A DNA stretch of 58,703 bases from an uncultured Lachnospiraceae bacterium (GCA_946546945.1 CAMNOU010000016.1:1-58703); one strand, 5' to 3'. Positions 40,158 to 50,240 are shown, numbered from the stretch's first letter. Translations and numbers: made by a program. Notes: generated by a model from the sequence alone, not told the origin.

Positions 40158-41162
40158 TCACAAACTCTCATTTTCCTGATACCGCGCCGCGATATCTTTC
40201 AGATACTGAAGATATTCTTCACGGATGTTCCGGGGTTTCAGAATCTGTACTCCGCTGCCCAGTCCCGTCACCCAGCCGAAAAACTGCGGACTGACGGCGA
40301 TGGAAACCGACACACGGAAGTATCCATTCTCCATGGGAATCATCATCACATCCCTGCCAAAACGGTCGATCATCACTCCGGCCAGCGCATCCGCGCACTT
40401 TAAGGTAACCATCGCTTCCTGTCCTCCGAACATGCCGAAGGTGCGCTTCTCATAGGCAACGATATCAAAGTTCTTAAAACTGTCGCGTCCAAGCCTGCGT
40501 TCCTTTAAAAGCTCCATCTGCTGCATTTTGTCCACGCGGTAATGGCGAAGTTCGTCCGCCTGTTCATCATAGGCGATCAGATAATAGTTTTCATCCTCCC
40601 ACGTCAGCGCCCACGGGCTCACCTGATAAAATGCCCCTTCCTTTCGCAGATGGATTTTTTTATCCGGCGCCCACTCGGTATACTGAAAACGAATCTGGAC
40701 ATTTGTATAGATGGCTGTATGAATGTAGTCTACATTATAATAAATGGTCTCATTCACCGTCTTGGCCCGCTTGTACAGAAAGACCTGCTGCTGCAGCTGT
40801 CTGGCATCCTCGCGGCTGGCGAGGCTTTCCAGCTTACGGATCAGCTCATTGGTTTTCTTCTCCGTGATCGACCTCGATCCCTGCATCGCATCAACGAGAA
40901 GCTTCAGCTCCGCAAGTTCAAACAAACGGGAAGCCACATAATATCCCGGATTCTTCCCCTTTTGCTTCAGGATATCCAGCCCGAACTCCTGCAGGGTATC
41001 AATATCCGCATAGATACTTTTTCTCTCCGCCGGGATATCATACTCATTCTGAAGAATCTCAGCCAGCTCGACGGCCGTCAGAGGATGCTTCTCATCCGTC
41101 CGCTCAGTCAGGGTCTTCATCAGATACAGTATTTTCATTTTTTTGCTCTGCACTGCTGCCAT
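40158..41162 (-). CDS. WYL-domain transcriptional regulator
   Basis: The 334-residue protein begins with a DeoR-type winged helix (about residues 5-70, HPLTAVELAEILQNEYDIPAER with SIYADIDTLQEFG), followed by a WYL domain (about 140-220) with the signature WALTWEDENYYLIAYDEQADELRHYRVDKM. A WCX-like C-terminal domain (from about 245, TLKCADALAGVMIDRFG) completes it. WYL proteins bind nucleotides or nucleic acids and often respond to DNA damage or metabolites. It is divergent from the sugar-phosphate isomerase-like gene at 41310, a plausible target, and is followed by a 32-residue membrane peptide. Confidence 0.88.
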   Translation of the reverse strand: MAAVQSKKMKILYLMKTLTERTDEKHPLTAVELAEILQNEYDIPAERKSIYADIDTLQEFGLDILKQKGKNPGYYVASRLFELAELKLLVDAMQGSRSITEKKTNELIRKLESLASREDARQLQQQVFLYKRAKTVNETIYYNVDYIHTAIYTNVQIRFQYTEWAPDKKIHLRKEGAFYQVSPWALTWEDENYYLIAYDEQADELRHYRVDKMQQMELLKERRLGRDSFKNFDIVAYEKRTFGMFGGQEAMVTLKCADALAGVMIDRFGRDVMMIPMENGYFRVSVSIAVSPQFFGWVTGLGSGVQILKPRNIREEYLQYLKDIAARYQENESL

Positions 41163-41241
41163 ACCTGCCTCCCTGCTCTGTCTTAAGTTTCTCTATTATA
41201 CTACACTTTTCCCGGCTTTGAAAGAAACTTTTCAAACGCAT

Positions 41242-41270
41242 TTGACAGGCCTTTTCTGCAACAGTAAAAT
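41242..41270 (+). promoter_or_regulatory. Promoter of the TIM-barrel gene
   Basis: TTGACA (41242-41247) and TAAAAT (41265-41270) are spaced by 17 bp, 40 bp before ATG 41310. Confidence 0.7.
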
Positions 41271-41309
41271 AGGAAACAAAGATATGAATGTAAACGGAGG
41301 TTATACAGC

Positions 41310-42200
41310 ATGAAAGTGAATATCGGCACCTATTCTTTCGGCGGAATTGCCTGCTATCTGGGACTCGGTCCGACATTACGGGAAAAATTTGAACGAATTA
41401 AAAACCTGGGATTTGACGGTGTAGAACTGCTTCCGGTGGAACTGGAGGAAAACACCGTAGAAGAAATCCGGGCTCTTGCGGATGAGTTCGGCCTTGAGAT
41501 TGTTTCCGTCCACGCAAAACCGACGGAGGAAATCGTCAAAAAAATGGCGGCTCTGGGCGGGAAAGCCGTCATCTGGGCCATGACCCCCTTCAATTCAAAA
41601 GAGGAAGCCATCGAAGTGGCAAAAGAGCTGGATGCAATGGCTGAGATGGCGGAACCCTATGGAATCAAAGTAGGCTACCACAATCATAATCAGGAGTTCT
41701 TTGTCGATCAGGGGAAGACACTTCTGGAGCACCTGGTGGAGAACAGCAGCAAATGCTTCCTGCAGCTTGACTGCGGATGGGCACAGTTTGGCGGCTGTTA
41801 TCCTCCCACCTTTATCCGGAAACATAAAAACCGCATCGCTGCCATTCATGTCAAGGAGAACAGCAAGGTCATCGGCCCCGGGCCGCGCCCGGCATCCCGC
41901 CATGACGATACGCAGCAGGATAATCCCTTCGGTGATGTCAGCAAAATGTCCACGGAAGAACGCCGGAAACTCTTAGAAGAGATCAGCGCTCGTTTCGATA
42001 CTCCGGAAGGCCGGAAACGGGATGCCACCCAGTGCAAAATGGGCGCTCCTGAAAGCAACATGGACTGGCAGGAAATCAAAAACGCACTCGACGAACAGGA
42101 CTTTGAAGCGTTCTGGGTCATCGAGCGCGAAGGTTTCTACGACGAGCATGACAAGTGCATCGCCGAAGACGCTGCCTATGTACACGAACATGTAAACTGA
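41310..42200 (+). CDS. Xylose-isomerase-like TIM-barrel (sugar phosphate isomerase/epimerase)
   Basis: The 296-residue protein is an AP-endonuclease-2/xylose-isomerase-like TIM barrel. It shows the successive strands LGFDGVELLPVE, LEIVSVHAKP, IKVGYHNHNQEF (His metal ligand region), CFLQLDCGWAQFGG and IAAIHVKENSK. Metal-dependent isomerases or epimerases of sugars and inositols share this pattern. The closing FEAFWVIEREGFYDEHDK segment carries another metal-binding Glu. It is a single-gene unit divergent from a WYL regulator. The substrate cannot be told; polyol or inositol derivatives are likely candidates by family habit. Confidence 0.83.
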   Translation: MKVNIGTYSFGGIACYLGLGPTLREKFERIKNLGFDGVELLPVELEENTVEEIRALADEFGLEIVSVHAKPTEEIVKKMAALGGKAVIWAMTPFNSKEEAIEVAKELDAMAEMAEPYGIKVGYHNHNQEFFVDQGKTLLEHLVENSSKCFLQLDCGWAQFGGCYPPTFIRKHKNRIAAIHVKENSKVIGPGPRPASRHDDTQQDNPFGDVSKMSTEERRKLLEEISARFDTPEGRKRDATQCKMGAPESNMDWQEIKNALDEQDFEAFWVIEREGFYDEHDKCIAEDAAYVHEHVN

Positions 42201-42209
42201 GTTCCGGCA

Positions 42210-42743
42210 TCAGTCTGTCACAATAACATCCAGCCGGATGTCCGTGTCCTCAGTCGGGATGCAATCCGCGATCTGCAGCCCGTATGCAACGCCAACGGTG
42301 ACTGCCCCGGGCAGTTCCTTCAGATATCTGTCATAATATCCTTTGCCGAAACCCATACGGTTTCCTTCCAGGTCGAAGGCCACGCCGGGAACCAGAACGA
42401 GCACATCCTTCCAGTTGACCGGGTGGTCTTCCTCCGGCTCCATGACGCCAAAGGTACCGGGGTGAAGGTGTGAAAAATCATCGATCTGAAAGAAACGCAT
42501 TTCGTCACCGAAGACCTTCGGGAAAGCTGTTTTTTTCCCCAGCCTCCAGGCTTCCTCTATGACAGGCCTGATATCCGCCTCGTTGCCGAGCGGATAATAG
42601 GCATAGATGTAATCCGCATTTTGAAAAGCCTCCAGGCTCCGGATGTTTTCACAAATGCGCGCGGACAGCGCCAAAACAGATGCGGGATCCATCTGATCCC
42701 GCAGTGCTCTGTATTTTTTCCGGATTTCCTTCTTGTTATTCAT
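42210..42743 (-). CDS. 5-Formyltetrahydrofolate cyclo-ligase
   Basis: This 177-residue enzyme (from ATG 42743 behind GGAGA) converts 5-formyl- to 5,10-methenyl-tetrahydrofolate with ATP. The start KKEIRKKYRALRDQMD and the block YAYYPLGNEADIRPVIEEAW are characteristic. So are the PGVAFDLEGNRMGFGKGYYDRYL glycine-rich substrate loop and the end VAYGLQIADCIPTEDTDIRLD. It is the last of three folate genes in one direction (fhs, folD, then this one), which together feed one-carbon units. The 9-bp gap to the convergent TIM-barrel gene leaves no room for a terminator. Confidence 0.92.
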   Translation of the reverse strand: MNNKKEIRKKYRALRDQMDPASVLALSARICENIRSLEAFQNADYIYAYYPLGNEADIRPVIEEAWRLGKKTAFPKVFGDEMRFFQIDDFSHLHPGTFGVMEPEEDHPVNWKDVLVLVPGVAFDLEGNRMGFGKGYYDRYLKELPGAVTVGVAYGLQIADCIPTEDTDIRLDVIVTD

Positions 42744-42757
42744 TCTGTTCTCTCCGG

Positions 42758-43618
42758 TCATTTTTTATCCGACTGTTTCTGCATCTTTGCGGCCCGCACC
42801 AGCTGTTCTGCCAGGATCGTGGTCGTGACTGCGCCCACGCCTCCCGGTACAGGCGTTGCAATTGCCGCAATATCCCGAATCTCATCGAACTGCACATCAC
42901 CGTGAAGCTTGCCGTCTTCTCCCATGCTGATGCCCACATCGACCACGACCGCACCATCCCTGACATAGTCCGGGCCGATCATACCGGTCCTTCCCGTGGC
43001 CGCCACGATGATATCAGAGGCCGAACACAGCTTTTTCAGATCCTCCGGGGTCGTGCGGCTTCTGCAGATGCTGACAGTTGCCTTCCGGTTCAGCAGCAAA
43101 ATCGACAGCGGCTTCCCGACGGTCATACCGTACCCGACGACCGTGACATGTTTGCCGGTAACGTCTACATCGGCATAATCCAGCACCTCCATGACCGCCT
43201 GCGCGGTACAGGGTACAAATCCGCCGGGATCCCCGTCATAAAGCTTGATTTTGTTTGCCGGGCAGATCCCATCGATGTCTTTTTTCGGCGAAATCATTGC
43301 GGCAGCCTGTCTCTCATCCAGATTATCCGGGAGAGGGCTCAGAAGAAGGAGTCCATTTACATTCGGATCATCATTGATTTTTTTCAGTTCCCTTAAAAAA
43401 TCTTCATTCCTGATGTCTGCGGGAAAGGTGCACGCTTCCGCTTTCAGTCCCAGGCCTTCCATCCGTTTGAGGGCACCGCGCTCGTATGCAATATCGTCCG
43501 GCTCTTCTCCGACCCGCACAATCACAAGCTTCGGTACATCCTCTCCCATGGCTGCCACTTCTTTTTCAATCTGTTCACGGATTGCCGCTGCGACTACTTT
43601 TCCCTTTAATTCCATCAT
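42758..43618 (-). CDS. folD: Bifunctional methylene-THF dehydrogenase/methenyl-THF cyclohydrolase
   Basis: This 286-residue FolD oxidises 5,10-methylene- to methenyl-THF with NAD(P)+ and hydrolyses it to 10-formyl-THF. Recognisable parts are the substrate region DDIAYERGALKRMEGLG, the KKDIDGICPAN loop and CTAQAVMEVLDYADVDVTGKHVTVVG. The cofactor motif is VVGYGMTVGKPLSILLLNRKATVSICRSRT, and the C-terminus ends PGGVGAVTTTILAEQLV. The catalytic Lys usually found after the YxxxK motif appears to be replaced in this branch (AYERGALKR), which I note but cannot evaluate by eye. It is 43 bp downstream of fhs and operonic with it. Confidence 0.9.
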   Translation of the reverse strand: MMELKGKVVAAAIREQIEKEVAAMGEDVPKLVIVRVGEEPDDIAYERGALKRMEGLGLKAEACTFPADIRNEDFLRELKKINDDPNVNGLLLLSPLPDNLDERQAAAMISPKKDIDGICPANKIKLYDGDPGGFVPCTAQAVMEVLDYADVDVTGKHVTVVGYGMTVGKPLSILLLNRKATVSICRSRTTPEDLKKLCSASDIIVAATGRTGMIGPDYVRDGAVVVDVGISMGEDGKLHGDVQFDEIRDIAAIATPVPGGVGAVTTTILAEQLVRAAKMQKQSDKK

Positions 43619-43661
43619 AAAATGACTCTCCCCTTGAATGTCTCCCCAATTTAATTAAGCT

Positions 43662-45341
43662 CTAGAACAGTCCGGATATTACTCCATCCTCATTCACATC
43701 GATCTTCTCTGCAGCCGGTACTTTCGGCAGTCCCGGCATCTTCATGATATCGCCGGTCAGCGCTACCAGGAAGCCGGCACCGATGGAAGCGGTAATATCA
43801 CGAACGGTAATGCGAAAGCCGGTCGGTCTTCCAAGCACCTTCGCGTCATCTGTCAGGGAATACTGATTCTTTGCCATGCAGATCGGAAGATTGCCGAATC
43901 CCAGCTCCTCAAATTTTTTGATCTCCTTGTTTGCCTTCGCCGTATACTCCACGCCGTCGGCACCGTAGATCTTCGTCGCGATTGCTTCGATTTTTTCCTT
44001 GATCGGGCTGTTCAGATCATAGCTGAACTCAAGCGTGCTGTCGGTCTCAACAAGACGCAGAACCTCTTTCGCCAGTTCCTCACCGCCTTCGCCGCCTTTT
44101 GCCCAGACCTCGGAAAGAGCTACGTTGACGCCAAGCTCTTCACATTTTTTGCGCACCAGTGCAAGCTCTGCTTCGGTGTCTGTCGGGAAGCGGTTGATCG
44201 CTACGACTGCCGGAAGCTTGTAAACCTGTGTGATGTTCTCCACATGCTTCAGCAGATTCGGGATACCTGCCTCCAGCGCGCCAAGGTTCTCATTGTTCAG
44301 ATCTGCCTTCGGTACGCCGCCGTTATATTTCAGTGCGCGCACAGTCGCTACAATGACCACTGCGGATGGTTTCAGTCCCGTCGTGCGGCATTTAATATCC
44401 AAAAACTTCTCAGCCCCAAGATCCGCGCCGAATCCGGCCTCTGTGATCATATAATCGGTCATCTTCACGCCCATCTTCGTCGCGATCACGCTGTTGCAGC
44501 CATGTGCGATATTGGCAAAAGGTCCGCCGTGTACCAGTGCCGGGGTTCCCTCCAGGGTCTGAACCAGATTCGGTTTGATGGCATCCTTTAACAAAGCCGT
44601 CATCGCGCCCTGTGCATGCAGATCTCCTGCTGTAACCGGTGCCCCGTCCTCATTATATCCAACTACAATGCGTGCGAGTCTTGCCTTCAGATCCGGGATG
44701 TCCGTTGCCAGGCAGAAAATCGCCATAATCTCGGAAGCAACTGTGATGTCAAAGCCATCCGTGCGGGTAACGCCGTCCGCCTTGCCGCCGAGTCCATCTA
44801 CAATATTTCGAAGCTGTCTGTCGTTCATATCCACACAGCGTCTCCAGGTAATCGTCTTCGGCACGATACGGAGTGCGTTTCCCTGATGAATATGGTTGTC
44901 CAGCATCGCCGCAAGCAGGTTGTTTGCCGCGCCGATGGCATGCAGATCTCCTGTAAAATGCAGGTTGATATCTTCCATGGGGATAACCTGCGCATAGCCG
45001 CCGCCGGCCGCGCCTCCCTTTACGCCGAAGACAGGGCCCAAAGAAGGCTCTCTGAGCGCTACCATCGTCTTCTTGCCCAGACGGTTCAGTCCGTCCGCCA
45101 GACCAATGGTCGTAGTCGTCTTTCCCTCTCCTGCCGGAGTCGGGTTGATTGCCGTCACCAGAACCAGCTTCGCATCCGGACGATCCTTCAATTCCCTGTT
45201 GTAATAACGGTAATCGATCTTTGCCTTATAACGCCCGTAGTGCTCCACATACTCTTCCGGGATATCCAGTTTCTCCGCAATCTCACTGATTGGTCTGATC
45301 TGCGCCTCCTGCGCAATCTCGATGTCTGATTTGAATCCCAT
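43662..45341 (-). CDS. fhs: Formate-tetrahydrofolate ligase
   Basis: The 559-residue enzyme makes 10-formyl-THF from formate, THF and ATP, the entry step of the methyl branch of acetogenesis and of formate assimilation. The P-loop-like [20 protein letters not shown] (about residues 64-83) is intact, as are the [27 protein letters not shown] block and the C-terminal [21 protein letters not shown]. The length is normal. It heads the fhs-folD-cyclo-ligase set. It uses TAG as its stop, showing that TAG is a genuine terminator in this genome. No acetyl-CoA synthase genes lie in the window. Confidence 0.95.
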   Translation of the reverse strand: MGFKSDIEIAQEAQIRPISEIAEKLDIPEEYVEHYGRYKAKIDYRYYNRELKDRPDAKLVLVTAINPTPAGEGKTTTTIGLADGLNRLGKKTMVALREPSLGPVFGVKGGAAGGGYAQVIPMEDINLHFTGDLHAIGAANNLLAAMLDNHIHQGNALRIVPKTITWRRCVDMNDRQLRNIVDGLGGKADGVTRTDGFDITVASEIMAIFCLATDIPDLKARLARIVVGYNEDGAPVTAGDLHAQGAMTALLKDAIKPNLVQTLEGTPALVHGGPFANIAHGCNSVIATKMGVKMTDYMITEAGFGADLGAEKFLDIKCRTTGLKPSAVVIVATVRALKYNGGVPKADLNNENLGALEAGIPNLLKHVENITQVYKLPAVVAINRFPTDTEAELALVRKKCEELGVNVALSEVWAKGGEGGEELAKEVLRLVETDSTLEFSYDLNSPIKEKIEAIATKIYGADGVEYTAKANKEIKKFEELGFGNLPICMAKNQYSLTDDAKVLGRPTGFRITVRDITASIGAGFLVALTGDIMKMPGLPKVPAAEKIDVNEDGVISGLF

Positions 45342-45504
45342 AACTATCCTCCTTAACCTTCTTCCATGTGTTATATATACTTATATTACATTATTTCGAG
45401 TCTTTTTTCTATGCATAATATAACTAATTTACAACAACCGGAAAAAGGACGCTTTGTATAAAAAGCCATTAATAAAAAGCCGGAATTCCCCATGACGTGA
45501 AACA

Positions 45505-45531
45505 GGATCCGCGGCATCATGCCGCGGATCC
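45505..45531 (-). terminator. Hairpin after the ene-reductase gene
   Basis: GGATCCGCGGC-N5-GCCGCGGATCC, a perfect 11-bp stem, lies 57 bp beyond the stop at 45588. The following T-run is weak. Confidence 0.6.
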
Positions 45532-45587
45532 CGGATGAAAACTTATTCGCTTATATTTACCAGAAAAATAGCCTGTGAACTGCAGAT

Positions 45588-47573
45588 TTATTTTGCGATA
45601 TCCACTGCTGCCAGATATGCGCTTCTGGTCGCCTGATCCACCTTGCCCGGTTTAATGGCGTCACCGATCACGAAGACCTCGGCATCGCCGGCCGCCTCTT
45701 TCAGGGCATCATAGTTGACGCTCTTCATTCCAAGCGCGAACAGAACCGTATCTGCCGGAATCTTCTGAACTCCATCGGCATTCTCTACGGTCACGCCGTC
45801 CGGCTCGATTTCCAGACACTTTGTCTTCGCCATGGAAGCGACATTGCACTTCTCCATCTCCCATACAAGTGCTTCACGGTACATACCGAAGGATTCATTT
45901 GCAATACGGTCAAGCATCTCGACAACAGTCACTTCATGTCCGGTCTTCTGCAGGAACAGTCCTGTCTCACAGCCAACCAGACCGCCGCCGATCATAACAA
46001 CCTTCTTGCCCGGCTCAATCGTTCCGTCATAGACTTCCATCGCCTGATGCGCGTGCTCGATTCCCTTGATCGGAGGGCAGGAAGGTACAGATCCGGTCGC
46101 AATGATGACCGCATCCGCGCCGAACTCTTTTACGAATTCCGGTGTTGCCTCTGTATGGAAACGTACATCGATATCTCTGCGCTCCACCTCGGCAACCAGT
46201 ACGTTCTTGAAGTTTCTGAGGTCAGGCTTGTCAATATCCACATCTGTGAAGTAGAGCAGTCCGCCCAGTTTGTCTCCTTTTTCCACTAAGGTTACTTTAT
46301 GTCCGCGATCACAGGCGCTAATTGCAGCCTGCATGCCTGCCGGGCCGCCGCCAATAACGAGAACCTTCGCAGATTTCTTTGCGTCCGGAAGAGCGTCCGG
46401 ATCAAAAGGAAGATGCGCCAGCGGGTTGATGGTGCAGTGCCCTACATAGAGAGCCAGCTCCTCACTGGTGAACGGAAGATCATCATATCCCTCCTCGGGA
46501 GAGCCCGGAAAGCATTTATAGCAGCGCAGACATCTGCGGATGTATTTCTCCTCGCCGGCAATACACTTGTTCGCAAACTGGGGATCCGCCAGCATCTGAC
46601 GTCCGAGAATCGCAAAATCGATCTTGCCTGACGCAATGGCCTCCTCACACATTTCCGGAGAGTTGATTCCTCCGACCGCTCCAACCGGGAGTTTTGTATA
46701 TTTCTTTACAATAGCAGCCTGCTCAATATTCAGTCCGTGCGGATGGAACATGGAACTTTCGGTTCCGGATTTTACGGATTCCTCATAGATACCGCAGGTC
46801 ACATGAACGGATGTCAGATAAGGCTCCGCCCACTGAACAAACTGTCCGGTCTCCTCCGGAGTAATGCCGCCCGGCTGATGATCGGTACCATCGATTCGAA
46901 GCTCAAACAGGAAATCAGGTCCTACTGCTTCCCGGATCGCCTTAATGATCTGAAGCGGGAACTTCGCACGGTTCTCCAGGGATCCGCCATACTCATCTGT
47001 TCTTGTATTCATGAGCGGGGAAAGATACTGGGTAAAAATAAACCCGTGTCCGCCGTGTACCAGGATTCCGTCAAATCCGCACTTCTGCATATAGGTCGCG
47101 GCAACAGCGAAATCATTTGCGATGCGGTCCATGTCATCTTTGTTCATGGCGCGCACATGTACGCCTGCGGAATTCACACACTCTACCGGTCCGATGGCTT
47201 CCTGATCCGGTCCGAAGGGAACCTTCTCCTTGCCGCAGTGAACCAGCTCTGCAAGAGCAATCGCTCCGTGACGTTTGATGCGTTTCGCATACTCGGCAAC
47301 CGCATTGAATGTCTCCATATCCTCTTCCGGTTTTGCAAAATCAAACGGACGGAAGCCCGGAATCCGGACAGCATCCTTGAAGTTAACATCGGTCTCTCCG
47401 ACGATCACGCAGCCGTTTCCTCCTGCCGCGCCGCTCTCAAGCTTACGGTAAGTGAATTCTCTGGCTTCCGGATTCTGTACAATCAGACCAAACGCCATCG
47501 GCGCGCTGACGATACGGTTGCGGTAAACCTTGTTTCCTACTTTCATCGGACTGAGTAAGTGTTCAAATTTCAT
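45588..47573 (-). CDS. Long ene-reductase (2,4-dienoyl-CoA/enoate reductase/BaiCD family)
   Basis: From ATG 47573 (AAGGAGAG upstream) the protein has 661 residues. An N-terminal OYE-type FMN barrel (HLLSPMKVGNKVYRNRIVSAP, GFDGILVHGGHGFIFTQYLSP, DEYGGSLENR) precedes a Cys cluster for [4Fe-4S] (RRCLRCYKCFPG...GHCTINP, about residues 335-375). An FAD/NAD domain (VLVIGGGPAGMQAA and VVMIGGGLVGCETGLFLQ) completes it. The gap between the third and fourth cysteine is longer than usual because of a 20-residue insertion. Such enzymes reduce enoates, dienoyl-CoA or bile-acid-type ring double bonds. It is divergent from a PucR-type regulator and is the best candidate for its target. Confidence 0.88.
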   Translation of the reverse strand: MKFEHLLSPMKVGNKVYRNRIVSAPMAFGLIVQNPEAREFTYRKLESGAAGGNGCVIVGETDVNFKDAVRIPGFRPFDFAKPEEDMETFNAVAEYAKRIKRHGAIALAELVHCGKEKVPFGPDQEAIGPVECVNSAGVHVRAMNKDDMDRIANDFAVAATYMQKCGFDGILVHGGHGFIFTQYLSPLMNTRTDEYGGSLENRAKFPLQIIKAIREAVGPDFLFELRIDGTDHQPGGITPEETGQFVQWAEPYLTSVHVTCGIYEESVKSGTESSMFHPHGLNIEQAAIVKKYTKLPVGAVGGINSPEMCEEAIASGKIDFAILGRQMLADPQFANKCIAGEEKYIRRCLRCYKCFPGSPEEGYDDLPFTSEELALYVGHCTINPLAHLPFDPDALPDAKKSAKVLVIGGGPAGMQAAISACDRGHKVTLVEKGDKLGGLLYFTDVDIDKPDLRNFKNVLVAEVERRDIDVRFHTEATPEFVKEFGADAVIIATGSVPSCPPIKGIEHAHQAMEVYDGTIEPGKKVVMIGGGLVGCETGLFLQKTGHEVTVVEMLDRIANESFGMYREALVWEMEKCNVASMAKTKCLEIEPDGVTVENADGVQKIPADTVLFALGMKSVNYDALKEAAGDAEVFVIGDAIKPGKVDQATRSAYLAAVDIAK

Positions 47574-47656
47574 ATCTTCTTCTCTCTCCTTCATAATGTT
47601 CTGACTGCAATAGTCTCTCAATACTATTATTTTAGCAGTCTGTTTCGATTCTGTAA

Positions 47657-47696
47657 GCAACATTTTGTTGCATTTTCATATTGTTTTTTGTATAAT
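47657..47696 (+). promoter_or_regulatory. Promoter and GCAACA-TTT-TGTTGC operator candidate of the second PucR gene
   Basis: TTGCAT (47668-47673) and TATAAT (47691-47696) are 17 bp apart. The dyad GCAACATTTTGTTGC (47657-47671) overlaps the -35 box. A weaker AACA-N3-TGTT occurs at 47701. The motif matches that at 36911-36924 near the other PucR gene. Confidence 0.65.
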
Positions 47697-47750
47697 AATG
47701 AACACGTTGTTCACGCTTCGTACACACTTCAGGAAAGGGCAATTCGAAAC

Positions 47751-49205
47751 ATGAAATTCAGCTTATGGATGCTTTTAAACACACTGGCACCGTTTGAACC
47801 GGTCACTTATATCCGGACAGAAGAAAAAAGAAACATAGAAAATCTGCGCCTGTATTCGTCAGATGATGACAGGAAAGAATCTGTTTTGTATATTGCAAAA
47901 AGTAATCAGGTCCCGCTGAATCATGCAGATCATGTCATCTGTATGCACGCAGACAATTATATTCTCCTGAACACAAACGATATCAGCCTCGTCTTCAACA
48001 GCGTTCTTTCTTTTTTTGAAGAAAAACAGGCCTGGTATTATGAACTGTCCTCGATGCTGTCAGGCCACTGTCTCCTCAAAGATGTACTGAACCATTTCAG
48101 CAGTGTCATCGACCGCCCCCTGATGGTTCTGGACGCGAGTCAGATCGTGCTGGCGCATTCCGCGAATTTCGGGCCCGGAAGCATCGACGATCCCTGGGAT
48201 CACATGCTGAACACCGGCAGTTTCGGAGTCAATGTCATCAATGAATATAACCAGCGTTATCAGAGACATATTCAGGACAAGGAGGCGTATCTGGTCCCTG
48301 CCGGTCCATTCCCCCACCCGAATTACAGCCGCAATCTTTTCATGGACAACGAATTCATCGGTTTCTTTTCCATGATTTTAAAAGGCTCCCCTCTTCAGAA
48401 TGAGGAAATCGACTGGTTTGACATTTCCTATGAAGCAATTTTCAAGTGGCTTTCTCTCTACGCAGATAATAACGAGATCACCATGAAACAGTCCCTTTTC
48501 AAAGAGCTTCTCGAAGGGGATCTGACAAACATCAGTCGTTTTGGCGATGCCCTCGGCGCGCTCGGATGGGCAAAAAACTGTCCCAAAAGACTATTTGTGC
48601 TGAGCTGCATCTCCAGCTATCTGAGCATGGGCGCACACATTGCCAGAATCCTGAATCAGAAGACGGATCAGATGTATGCCGTCAGCCATGAAAATGAGAT
48701 TGCCGTTCTTGTAAACGAGGACAAGATCGCCTATGCAGACACGCTGCAGGAATATGAGCCCCTTTTGCACAGCAGCGGTTATTACGGGGGGAGCAGCAAT
48801 GTGTTTACGGATCTGGCAGATTTCCCGGACAGCTATGCCCTTGCAAAAATCGCCCTGACTTACGGGCCGGTATCCCCCGGGAAAATACATGCCTGTCACG
48901 ATTATGTCCTGCCCTATGTGTTCCGTTTATTAAAAACACATATGAAGCTGGAGCTGTGCCATCCGGCCATCCTGACGCTGCGCTCCTACGACCAGGAGAA
49001 CGGCACGGATCTTTGTAAACTTCTGTATACTTATCTCCAAAACGAATGCAGTCAGACCAAAACCGCGGAAGCACTCAATATGCACCGCAACTCTCTGATC
49101 CGCAAGATCTGCCGCATTCAGGAGCTTTGCCATGCGGACCTGACCGATTATGAAACACGGTTCCATCTGATGATGTCCTTTGAATATCAGAAACACAACG
49201 CATAA
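47751..49205 (+). CDS. PucR/CdaR-family transcriptional regulator
   Basis: The 484-residue protein from ATG 47751 has an N-terminal sensor region (LRLYSSDDDRKESVLYIAK onward), a middle region (about 150-330, DVLNHFSSVIDRPLMVLDASQIVLAHS), and a C-terminal PucR_C HTH (TKTAEALNMHRNSLIRKICRIQELC, about residues 445-470). The frame extends upstream to 47559, but that part overlaps the divergent ene-reductase gene. It is probably the activator of the ene-reductase and perhaps of the MFS/flavodoxin-fold pair, which converge on it. A terminator at 49205 is shared with that pair. Confidence 0.84.
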   Translation: MKFSLWMLLNTLAPFEPVTYIRTEEKRNIENLRLYSSDDDRKESVLYIAKSNQVPLNHADHVICMHADNYILLNTNDISLVFNSVLSFFEEKQAWYYELSSMLSGHCLLKDVLNHFSSVIDRPLMVLDASQIVLAHSANFGPGSIDDPWDHMLNTGSFGVNVINEYNQRYQRHIQDKEAYLVPAGPFPHPNYSRNLFMDNEFIGFFSMILKGSPLQNEEIDWFDISYEAIFKWLSLYADNNEITMKQSLFKELLEGDLTNISRFGDALGALGWAKNCPKRLFVLSCISSYLSMGAHIARILNQKTDQMYAVSHENEIAVLVNEDKIAYADTLQEYEPLLHSSGYYGGSSNVFTDLADFPDSYALAKIALTYGPVSPGKIHACHDYVLPYVFRLLKTHMKLELCHPAILTLRSYDQENGTDLCKLLYTYLQNECSQTKTAEALNMHRNSLIRKICRIQELCHADLTDYETRFHLMMSFEYQKHNA

Positions 49206-49240
49206 AAAAAAGGAAGCGGATGATTTCGCTTCCTTTTTCT
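49205..49240. terminator. Bidirectional terminator
   Basis: AAAAAGGAAGCG-N8-CGCTTCCTTTTT between the convergent PucR and flavodoxin-fold genes, with A/T tracts on both sides. Confidence 0.85.
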
Positions 49241-49243
49241 GTC

Positions 49244-50197
49244 TTAAACTGACGGGAACTTCAGTTCTTTATATTTCTTGTATTTCTCTTTTACCACATC
49301 CTGCTGTTTAAAGAAATCGATACGGGTCTGTACGATCTCGTCCAGATGAAGGGCACGCGCCTTATTGATATTGCGGTTACGGATCTGACCGTTGACCGGG
49401 TCTACGACAAATTTGAACTTGCCGCTCTCATCCTTCACCAGATCCCCGCCGCATCCGCATACTGCGCACTCAAACGGGAACTCTACACCATCCCAGTGCG
49501 GATCGCCCGGATAGATCAGAGAAGAGTGACATACCGGGCACATTCCCATGTCCGGATCACCAAGCCAGTGTCTCTCCTCAACGGGAGTCTGAATCGCTTC
49601 CGCTACGTGTTCGCCGATCTTATGCGCCTGTTCAATCTGCTCATCTCTCAGAAGAACATTGCCGGGGCGTCCGTTCCTTGTTGCCATCATCTGATCTACG
49701 ACCTGGATACTCTGTGTGAACATACTTGCTCCGAGAACTTCCAGTGTCATGGACTGCCAGTCATGGCAGGAACCGCCGACCGCAATCAGTCCGCCGACCA
49801 GATTCGGGTTCTTTTTCAGATCGCCGATTTCCAGACGGAAGGATACCTCGTAAGCCAGCGCGCGATGCGCATACAGCAGATACAAAGCGCTCGGCGCCAG
49901 ATCATAGCTGGGAACTCCGATGATAACGCCGTCACTGGACTGTACTTCATTGATGATTTTGTCGATATCATCTTTGTCCTTCAGCACGCATCCGGTATAT
50001 TTATCCCTTTTTCCCATTGCGATCTCGCCCATCTGCATGGTACATCCTTCACATCCTGTACAGGGAAGGATCTTATAATCAAACAGATTGATCAGCTTGC
50101 ACTCTGCGCCTGCTTCCTGACAGGCAAGCAGCGCTTCTTTTACCAGGATCTCACTGTTTCCATTGTGCCTTCCGGCAACAATTCCAACAACCTTCAT
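49244..50197 (-). CDS. Flavodoxin-fold reductase with C-terminal zinc ribbon
   Basis: From ATG 50197 (AAGGAG 9 bases upstream) the protein has 317 residues. The N-terminal half is a flavodoxin-like NAD(P)H:FMN reductase (VGIVAGRHNGNSEILVKEAL with the FMN loop, then ILPCTGCEGCTMQMG with an iron-sulfur-flavoprotein-type Cys motif). The C-terminal part has two CxxC pairs, CPVCHSSL and CAVCGCGG (about residues 218-245), which look like a zinc-ribbon or rubredoxin-like metal site. This combination suggests an electron carrier between NAD(P)H and another protein. It follows the MFS gene by 43 bp, so the two are an operon. The longer frame to 50302 overlaps that gene and is rejected. Confidence 0.82.
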   Translation of the reverse strand: MKVVGIVAGRHNGNSEILVKEALLACQEAGAECKLINLFDYKILPCTGCEGCTMQMGEIAMGKRDKYTGCVLKDKDDIDKIINEVQSSDGVIIGVPSYDLAPSALYLLYAHRALAYEVSFRLEIGDLKKNPNLVGGLIAVGGSCHDWQSMTLEVLGASMFTQSIQVVDQMMATRNGRPGNVLLRDEQIEQAHKIGEHVAEAIQTPVEERHWLGDPDMGMCPVCHSSLIYPGDPHWDGVEFPFECAVCGCGGDLVKDESGKFKFVVDPVNGQIRNRNINKARALHLDEIVQTRIDFFKQQDVVKEKYKKYKELKFPSV

Positions 50198-50240
50198 GTT
50201 TATTTTTCTCCTTTCAGAAATCAACAAATGATGTTTAAGT